From Cymbomonas tetramitiformis (taxonomy: Eukaryota; Chlorophyta; Pyramimonadophyceae; Pyramimonadales; Pyramimonadaceae): 22,147 nt of DNA. A program made the position numbers and the translations under genes. The notes below the pieces were generated by a model. The model was not told where the DNA came from, made no database searches, and was given only the letters and a program-made list of their open reading frames with translations. Location: contig LGRX02028750.1 of the NCBI GenBank assembly GCA_001247695.2, positions 1 to 22,147 on the forward strand, given 5' to 3'. Below, piece by piece: positions 17,901 to 22,147 of this stretch (position 1 is its first letter; each line of letters opens with the position of its first letter).

Positions 17901-18324
17901 TGAGAGCTTGTGAGTTCTCTCCAGCCAGACACGCAGGGACGATGTCCCACAGGTATTCAAAGTCAGGGGGAGTCTCTCTCAGAGTCTTCATCTGAGCTTC
18001 GGTGAGGGTGCCAGCCCCGGACCTGAGCCTCTTCCTGACGTTGGCGTTGTGCTGCCGTACGAAATTCTCGCACATGTCGGCGAACTCCCTCAGGAACTTG
18101 GGCCGATCTTCTTCCTTGGTGCCCGTGTAGTTGGGCAGCGTCCCAAGGTTGACACGAGCGTAATCAGTATACTCCATGTCTTCTTCAAAGATTACTAATG
18201 GCTCCTGGGCTTGGGCTTGCAGTTGGACTGGTGCTTGTGCCTCAGGCTGTACTAGTGCTTGTGCCTCAGGCTGGCCACCGGCAGCCCCTTCCTCTCCCTC
18301 CCGCTCTGAGAAATGCTGGCTCAC
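11908..18324 (-). CDS. gag: ORF1: giant gag-protease polyprotein with large unknown C-terminal part
   Basis: This frame has 2,138 codons with no internal stop. Residues about 15-45 are Gln/Glu/Ala repeats. Residues 50-390 look like a helical gag capsid-like region. A variant zinc knuckle, C446-x2-C449-x5-H455-x6-C462, follows a Lys-rich segment. Residues about 749-795 are very acidic. A retropepsin lies at about 878-985, with LLLDTGA (D884) and the later WDFLVGT. Residues about 1000-2138 carry no family I recognise and end in a Ser/Pro/Arg-rich tail with a two-copy 22-residue repeat (1932-1972). Usual gag-protease length is 300-700 residues. The first codon given is GTG, and the frame is open back to a stop at 18438-18436. 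The first ATG is residue 50 (18177-18175), with G at -3 and +4, and is the best start unless an upstream exon supplies one. Confidence 0.85.
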   Translation of the reverse strand: MSQHFSEREGEEGAAGGQPEAQALVQPEAQAPVQLQAQAQEPLVIFEEDMEYTDYARVNLGTLPNYTGTKEEDRPKFLREFADMCENFVRQHNANVRKRLRSGAGTLTEAQMKTLRETPPDFEYLWDIVPACLAGENSQALSWWRENYERGGVVTSNMDRVLKDTSEHGPLEGTIPCARPPFNEMNAGTTWVIARPVTNQDTQGEVSDEYLTDGTSLKGLTGRDGTRDTQYFYALRGFIAALDKKFMMKGTQEKVDLLTQKPQEVGQDGLTYMKMCQRREMQLNTGKVLSDEALRTFIEDCVDNLRIKIFQTRVKEQLRAQFPPPTRVTWKDLEAIVEVQDKLKGDAESWILTFLQEITRRCGCQYSTWEARQHGLDLKAIKNSIKKIESSEVAQSGEPENSKKVDASPSKKMKKEVNVAERAKKASYNKTPPPAEGVRTNDKPKCLRCFGGGWHESDPEQCRSGYKHVKMPAGFHESRLGSSKWWDAENAALRMYNLKNRFKNSDWGILVTDWQQLSNEEKDKYRAKQPPEDKQKSTTGNPEALKAEYQGMVAARKTASRAGSVKSQVLSEDEGSDGEPVAAHVAERETHTVDASAHHHGSAGVGVSSGPPTELLTAMAEEMGEEELSSALNTLGLGALPETLCKSVEFELTAAPAVALGSTQRMRGFPVKTPEEYEADAQVPMAPAADEMQRKVQLMASVIKSLGAAFRKLAAGLVAEGRITAPRGVETLVELAENNQLPVQTASAADCQDISDEDDDCPGMESGDDSDEEEIPLDEMPEDMVEQPRKERTTVRVTAAAATVQESYGVRDFSERGELHAGTMDAKAYELLKKKMLSGLTEEQLTAMAQVQPVCKLLNDSLAQGMALVASGGLLMLYKALLLDTGANCNIIPIRTANRLGLTIFDAETGARVARCDGSPAEFTKYCYVDVVLAAGTPYMTLHRLHAFVTYTNDTTWDFLVGTGPLKNALKLTIDLYRGIATSEAAVSLGMKEKVTLPLIELTPPVDARSKRNEDPRVCLATEIFDVDATAARTLAPAFDDCELPPREAVSLGARGEDRLALAGERCAPAPCAFSRNHPELMESLASWLEEMRLRRFNSDERERLEARCQSMVEAGFLKPSSMMQVELTGRVSLHAENATYEPPPPGTSLTDQMLGMLQASSRSQREANVATRGEWSSAEEPDARESRTQASLTTTQSDPRYPDLTLRQEAESEAAFKLASVQPWGGMAENPWDYQDKESSWSQQRLYIDRTGYARLCTLCEEGDGGGVDAEFVQVKFPRCGEYKTILETELLWPDFTLVDQKVDKETKIPSETWTTRPSGRKDNDQVPRPDCGAHREAGRYTMASVQEVLNTHQTYPGVVTGKLMGDKVARQFCVLSEHTRAQWDLMERMVRHTMEGVTIMNPMGKMTGEFQLPFYYEKDQRWQYQHLKYVQRVDIVDLRARLKVRYDMEVASEVNVTPQLTLSDAADKVGKFYPVTDGEGGNGEVFSTNAAAVEYLHLGDNPRVMLGACKTEEQARDALDTYGARRNPPVRTSKTLKTSKTVRGDEAGPSGSAPPPSSAPLRLRHQTWPNGVFDPAMLDYHAAVFQGTYEPESPTHSENTAGEANWLDLGEISEFMALQGQTVFLIQYRCFMGKIEFQLGKPFAQRGRGVHTQQLSSQTLHRYASSAGVGQREEFLPLGGQSKGCTGGLLGTLQKHMTHLVDRTQLLEIARSHLSDGPRQGTLRVFKTRANARSKAVYYLFEDNRYYSEQGPSSMAFTLEYLSSGTRKFDCCSWETWNKVAVMHREPLSAFTSSVGPALLAEARRAEVQARLRNDFMRNLDPIEGGDAGSEEEDDSISGYSSDPAAVEGVSTHTGRTRTPSPLTEDEVEVIGERLVGLSASLARREAEVAANHLAMAALSESIQARQAIIREHEERPRTAHATARIGARTTTPAPYTGRVLGGISTMGTQATTTPTPYSGRVLGGISTMGLECNMAQRPEHHSIHDILRSPAHSVCTQQTEAVPPAVPGQEPDSVSYVPSTPSSTAPSSPERSSGFVAHVDTRPSGQPAARPHIPTGGAAQQSSPRAGQRRRRSPSPEEGAHRQDASRSRHAGMGASQAPQRHRSYDEIWEERRRESALGPFQGGTGPAAARRARY
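12409..12531 (-). repeat. Two-copy 66-bp coding repeat in the ORF1 tail
   Basis: ORF1 residues 1932-1950 and 1954-1972 share TTTP.PY.GRVLGGISTMG with only two differences, at a period of 22 residues. The DNA copies are also nearly identical, indicating a recent in-frame duplication. Confidence 0.85.
15370..15693 (-). other. Retropepsin (aspartic protease) domain of ORF1
   Basis: The active-site loop LLLDTGANCNII (881-892) and the later hydrophobic WDFLVGTGPL (957-966) fit a retroviral-type aspartic protease, which acts as a dimer to cut the polyprotein. It sits in the middle of ORF1, with over 1,100 residues after it. Confidence 0.85.
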
Positions 18325-18444
18325 TCGTATCGCCCTCTGGGCACGCCTCTCTGCCCGTTGCTGTTCCTCGCGGTCAGCCTTGGATTCCGTTGCTACCTTT
18401 CCGGTGAAGAAGAAATACTGGTGTGAAGGCTCTTTTCACTCCAC

Positions 18445-18510
18445 ACTTCCCAGCTTACCAGTACGGATGAATCCGTCCCTGGCCTCACCTTTCAGTGCTT
18501 TGCTCTAAGT
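18445..18510 (-). repeat. Leader repeat copy 1 around palindrome ACGGATGAATCCGT
   Basis: This is one of three copies of a block of about 60 bp (plus-strand core TACCAGTACGGATGAATCCG, then TCCCTGGC and TCACC) upstream of ORF1. The 14-bp inverted repeat is at 18463-18476. Confidence 0.8.
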
Positions 18511-18724
18511 AGCAATCACTGCCAGTATAATCCCGTCCACGACTGGTGAGCAAGGTTCCATCTGTGACCCGGTCTTATATTGGCTCTCCCAGATGTCCAG
18601 CAGGGTTGCCTCTGCAATTAGTGTCTCTGGTCTACGCAGTAAGTCAGTAGAACGCCAGCATAAGTCAGGTGACCACAAAGAATGCTGTCGTGAAGATGCC
18701 CACTGACTGTCCTGTTTCGCTCCA

Positions 18725-18790
18725 CGCCTTCAGGCGTACCAGTACGGATGAATCCGTCCCTGGCTTTACCGTCTGGTGCTTTGCTCCAGC
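18725..18790 (-). repeat. Leader repeat copy 2
   Basis: The core ACGGATGAATCCGT is at 18744-18757, 281 bp from copy 1. It shares GTCCCTGGC and TGCTTTGCTC downstream on the plus strand. Confidence 0.8.
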
Positions 18791-18939
18791 AGGATGTCAC
18801 TTCCCGAAATAGCCCAGTACATAATTCTCAACGCTGCAATCATGTTCGTAAAATTAGCAACTGGTTCTGCTGTGACCGCTGTCGCTGTACTTCGCAAGAC
18901 TGGTGAACTTCAAGTGTCGCAACAGCCTGCTTCACTCAA

Positions 18940-19010
18940 CCTCTTCCAAGGCTTACCAGTACGGATATATCCGTCCCTGGCATCACCATTCAGAGGTCTC
19001 GTTCTTCAGG
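18940..19010 (-). repeat. Leader repeat copy 3, perfect palindrome
   Basis: The core here is ACGGATATATCCGT (18961-18974), 217 bp from copy 2. Its two central bases differ from the other copies, yet the self-complementary arms are unchanged. Confidence 0.8.
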
Positions 19011-19060
19011 ACTGCTGTTGAACTCTCAGCATTACAGACGACATGTCTGTAATAAGGCAC

Positions 19061-22024
19061 ATTTTTGTTTTGAAAAAGACTGTTAATTACAGTTCTGACG
19101 CAGTCGCACAAGGGCAAGTCCACAAATGTATATCTTTACAAGCATAAGAATACTGTATCTCATTAATTATCTCATGACACTGCTGTTTTCGCGGTCTCAA
19201 GCGAGTCCTGGTTATTCTCGGAATCACTGTTACGAAGGCAAAACAAAAATGAGCGGCTGCTCACTCTCACTACGCCGCCCTACTTATTCTCGCTATCTCC
19301 AAACAAGTGTAACACCCATCCGTATTTCCGTATCTCGTCACTGTCATAACTCCTCGCGCGTATCGTACTGCGCGTGTCATACGTTCGTCACAGAGACTGC
19401 TACAGCAAGTGTCACAACCCGGCTGAGGTACACGATAAGCCGTGGTTTGTGACAGAGTTTATCTACATTGGTTATGCGACTGTCTGATATCCGTGAACCG
19501 GGATATTCCAGTATGTTTTGGTCGTATCGACAACCTTGCTTGGGAGCGACTTCCAGATTTTAATATTCCACGTCGTCATTTAGCCCCTTCCGGATACGAC
19601 CCCATCAAAATGAGAATGTGGATTGGAGTATGGCGGTCGCAGGCGTGGAACTGCATGACTCGACCTCCCCCTGTGAAATTTGACTGTGTAGTCGTCTTTT
19701 GTATACTCCCTCGTTATTCCAATTTCATGACAGTCGCATGTAACTAAGATCCGTGTGTGTTTGGTGGGATGCATTTTCGCTATGCTTGTGTAGACGACGC
19801 CGCGCGTAAACCGTAATTTACGCGGCAATTTGCTTGGTTGGGATCCTCTGAGATTTACGCCTATCGTTATCCCAAGCTCATGGACCTCAAGCTCCGTCCC
19901 CGTAAATTACGGGTAAATTACGTTATTCCCGCATCCACGAATTTACGCGTGTCGCGTAGAGACAAACATAGCATTTTCGAAACGCGTGCTCGAAATCATC
20001 GAAAAGTGCTCCCGATACTTTATGAGCAATAATATACCGCATATGCCATAATATCAGTTTCTACATCACAATCCCAAAATCGGACTTTTTTGCAGGGCCA
20101 CACTGCAGCACTAGCACTTCTCATATGATTGAATGGGACAATTCGGGCTATGCAATCCCTAAGGGCAATGTAAACCCTAACGATTACTGTGACCCCACAT
20201 CTACCCCATGGCGGCCATGGCCCCCATACGGAAGTAAACGCGGAAACGACTGTGGAAAAATGGTTCCACGATCCTCGGAGCCGTGAGGTTCAATTTATCA
20301 TCGCGTTTCGTGATCCGATCGGTTCAGATTGTTACGATGCCCTTGGGGAAATGCTTGACCTACCGAGCAACCGCAGCACAAAATGGCCCGGATTTCGGAT
20401 TTGGGAACATTATTTCCGACCCAATGGGGGGTTGCCCTAGACCTCAAATTACGAGAAAACAGTGTAAATTGACGGTTTTAGGGGGCATTACGGTGGGGAC
20501 TTGAACCTACGTAGTACGTTCATTTTTTTAAAAGTCTTGCGTTGGCCAACCTTTCATACGTTTTTCGGAATTCGTAACCTTTGACGTTCGGTTGGGCCCA
20601 GCCGAGCGTATCAGAAGTTTATATCATAACAAAGTTAATTAATATGTATTATGTTAGACAAATGTTAGACAAACGTGCTTCCGAGCATTCCGATACGGAA
20701 GCGAGCGAGGGATGCCACCTTAGACCTTTCACGCAATTCCCTGTCCGTATTTTCAAAATCCCCCCACATCGACCGACCGACTTTTGGCGGTATTTGACAC
20801 TGGAAGACAGCATCGTTCGTGAGCTAAACTAGGCAGTGCGAATTCGCGTGCACTTGGCGACTTCGGGAACTTCATGAGCAACTTTGGGTACACTGCTTCC
20901 TCTCCCCACGCTGAAGTGGGCGAGAAAGAGGACGATGCACGCTCGCTAGCTTCCAGGCTGCACCCGGCCTGGTCACTGAGTATTTGTGCTGGGTGCTGTT
21001 TCAATAGCGCGTTGTTCTTTTATAGTCAGTTCACAGACTTCTACAGCATCAAGTTTCGAAACGATAACTCCGGGCTGGATGACACGCTCGAGGTAAAATA
21101 CACAAAAAAATATATTCCCGTGGCCAGCGTGCAACCTGCGTAAAGATCTGATATTATGTGCGTCACTGCGCGGGGTGTCTCTCTTTCGGTGTCGCTCTTG
21201 TGTGAGATAGACGAGTACTTTGCGCGTGCCAGCCGTATGTAAAGGGTGCGAGGTCCGTTTGTATTCCAGTGGGTGGACCTATCAGACAGCGCCAAGTGGC
21301 AGCCACGCAATGGGTTTGGGTAGGAGTAGACCAACCTTGAAAAGGGGCCGTTCTGGAGAAGCTCTAGCGCAAGCAAAATCCTCGCTTATGACGTTGGCTG
21401 AGATGGGTGGTACGCAGACCTATTCAGTTGTTACTGGCATCGACTTGCTCTGGGGCTGGGGCGAATATGATGATAGCAACTATTTTTTCGCGGCGACCGT
21501 GACGGTGTTTTCGTTGATATGGCCTCACGTGAAATCCCTAATCACGATCGCCCTTGTCGTCTACCCCATGTCGCGAGCAAGGTGAACAGCCGTTTGACTT
21601 CGCTCTTCCTACCGTTGGGCAAACAATTTATTGTATTGCTCTACTTCTTAGGAACCAACGCTCCTTGCACACTTTCAAGATACATAGCAACGTGCAGAAA
21701 GAATATAACACAGAATTTTGATATTACCCCTCAGAGAACGCACGATGCGCAAGGGCTACGCACGCCTACAATTATACCTTACTGAAAGACGTCCTAGAGT
21801 AGAGGCTTGCGACTGAAATGCTGACACACGAAGTTCAACCACGATATTCCTCTCTTGCGACCTGAAATATCCACGGCTTCGCTTTGCGTGGCATCGAGGT
21901 GACCGCGGTATCACTGACGAACCGATATTTTTTTCTGCGTTCCCCTGAGGCAGATCAGGACAGATATTCCGTGCATCAAGACGATCATATCGCATGGTGG
22001 CAAGAGATACCGCCATCACTGGGG
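19061..22024. other. Gene-free stretch with short palindromes
   Basis: Only short frames are present, none with recognisable protein features or convincing splice structure. A cluster of TTTACG/CGTAAA motifs lies at 19803-19949. The stretch could include the missing 5' LTR of a diverged type, other transposon remains or a promoter region, but I see nothing that decides between these. Confidence 0.4.
19803..19949. repeat. Cluster of CGTAAA/TTTACG inverted motifs
   Basis: CGCGTAAA (19803-19810) pairs with TTTACGCG (19817-19824). CCCGTAAATTACGGG (19899-19913) is a near-perfect palindrome. Further TTTACGC copies occur at 19854 and 19942, and GTAAATTACG follows at 19913. Function is unknown. Confidence 0.5.
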
Positions 22025-22147
22025 CATACAAGCCCTCCCCTCGAGTCAGGGATTGCCAGCAGGGCAGACGCATACAAGCCCTCCCCTCGAGTCAGGGAGT
22101 GCCAGCAGGGCAGACGCATACAAGCCCTCCCCTCGAGTCAGGGAGTG
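22025..22147. repeat. 46-bp minisatellite running off the right edge
   Basis: Copies start at 22025, 22071 and 22117, each beginning CATACAAGCCCTCCCCTCGA. They are almost identical (GGGATTG against GGGAGTG). The third copy is cut by the end of the window. Confidence 0.92.

Larger units (their letters stand above)
4759..19060 (-). mobile_element. Giant Ty3/Gypsy-type retroelement encoding a DNA methyltransferase
   Basis: Three successive minus-strand frames cover about 13.6 kb. The domain order is gag - zinc knuckle - protease - unknown (ORF1), then hydrophobic region - reverse transcriptase - RNase H - cytosine-5 methyltransferase - integrase - PHD finger (ORF2), then a second methyltransferase-like domain (ORF3). 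Protease, RT, RNase H and integrase in this order, with integrase last, define the Ty3/Gypsy arrangement. Typical Ty3 elements have 5-6 kb of coding sequence, so this one is more than twice the usual size. The frames are intact, which suggests recent activity. The 5' end given is only the edge of the repeated leader, and no 5' LTR or tRNA primer site was found. DNA methyltransferases inside retrotransposons are known from charophytes and dinoflagellates. Confidence 0.85.
18439..19060 (-). other. 5' leader of the retroelement, non-coding
   Basis: This lies between the in-frame stop before ORF1 and the last leader repeat. It contains the three palindromic blocks and, at its far end, a hairpin of ATTACAGAC (19031-19039) and GTCTGTAAT (19045-19053) with a 5-nt loop. 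No tRNA primer-binding site or LTR end was recognised. Confidence 0.5.

Noticed and set aside
18457..18480. Possible self-cleaving ribozyme (hammerhead-like) in the leader hairpins
   Set aside because: The CUGANGA and GAAA core elements are absent on either strand. Only the simple hairpin is supported.
20171..20181. AAACCCTAAC telomere-like string
   Set aside because: There is one copy only, with no array.
20206..20220. CCATGGC-G-GCCATGG perfect inverted repeat
   Set aside because: It is a single short palindrome with no repeats or context, easily due to chance.
20189..20440. Plus-strand frame of 83 codons
   Set aside because: It has no recognisable domain, splice context or codon signal, and could be chance in a gene-free stretch.
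20753..21004. Minus-strand frame of 83 codons with a Ser-rich segment
   Set aside because: Nothing supports coding, and the start is not distinctive.
21041..21376. Minus-strand frame of 111 codons
   Set aside because: No family, no neighbours and no splice evidence. The length is within chance for this composition.

Overview
The window is eukaryotic nuclear DNA, most likely from a green alga and plausibly a charophyte. The signs are spliceosomal introns with textbook TACTAAC branch points, GC-rich coding sequence in AT-richer flanks, and a giant Ty3/Gypsy-type retroelement that carries a cytosine-5 DNA methyltransferase. That combination has been published for retrotransposons of charophytes; dinoflagellates have an independent case. 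The host assignment is inference, because nothing here names the species.

Layout. (1) Positions 1-2003 hold a minus-strand host gene of unknown function, with four exons visible and the last running off the left edge. One exon was created by a 293-bp tandem duplication that carried a complete intron with it. (2) Directly upstream of its first ATG, 2145-2819 is a long near-perfect inverted repeat (foldback or MITE-like) rich in GTTAGCA and GGAATATTCC motifs. (3) Positions 2880-4300 are non-coding, with an ATGGC microsatellite, a tRNA-like cloverleaf with a shrunken D arm at 3640-3708, and three degenerate copies of an intron-3'-end-like block. (4) About 4300-4758 looks like the start of a 3' LTR, preceded by a short purine tract. 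(5) Positions 4794 to about 18438 are the coding part of the retroelement, entirely on the minus strand. (6) Positions 18440-19060 are its 5' leader, with three copies of a block around a 14-bp palindrome. (7) Positions 19060-22024 hold no supportable gene, and a 46-bp minisatellite begins at 22025 and runs off the right edge.

The retroelement has three long open frames, each in the -1 frame of the one before. ORF1 (about 2,138 codons) has a gag-like region, a variant zinc knuckle, a retropepsin (DTGA) and more than 1,100 residues of unrecognised C-terminal sequence. ORF2 (about 2,151 codons) has a membrane-like hydrophobic region, reverse transcriptase (YVDD), RNase H, an unpermuted Dnmt3-like cytosine-5 methyltransferase, integrase (HHCC and D,D35E) and a C4HC3 PHD finger. 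ORF3 (about 248 codons) has a second Rossmann-type methyltransferase-like domain with DPWAGTG and TSPWF motifs, resembling amino-methyltransferases. ORF1 and ORF2 have no internal stops and all catalytic residues I checked are present, so this copy is probably young.

The most interesting content is this combination in one mobile element: a cytosine methyltransferase, a PHD chromatin reader, a second methyltransferase-like frame and a membrane region, joined by two successive -1 frame changes. A reasonable hypothesis is an element that methylates its own or neighbouring DNA and chooses chromatin for insertion. That role is inference, not something the sequence proves.
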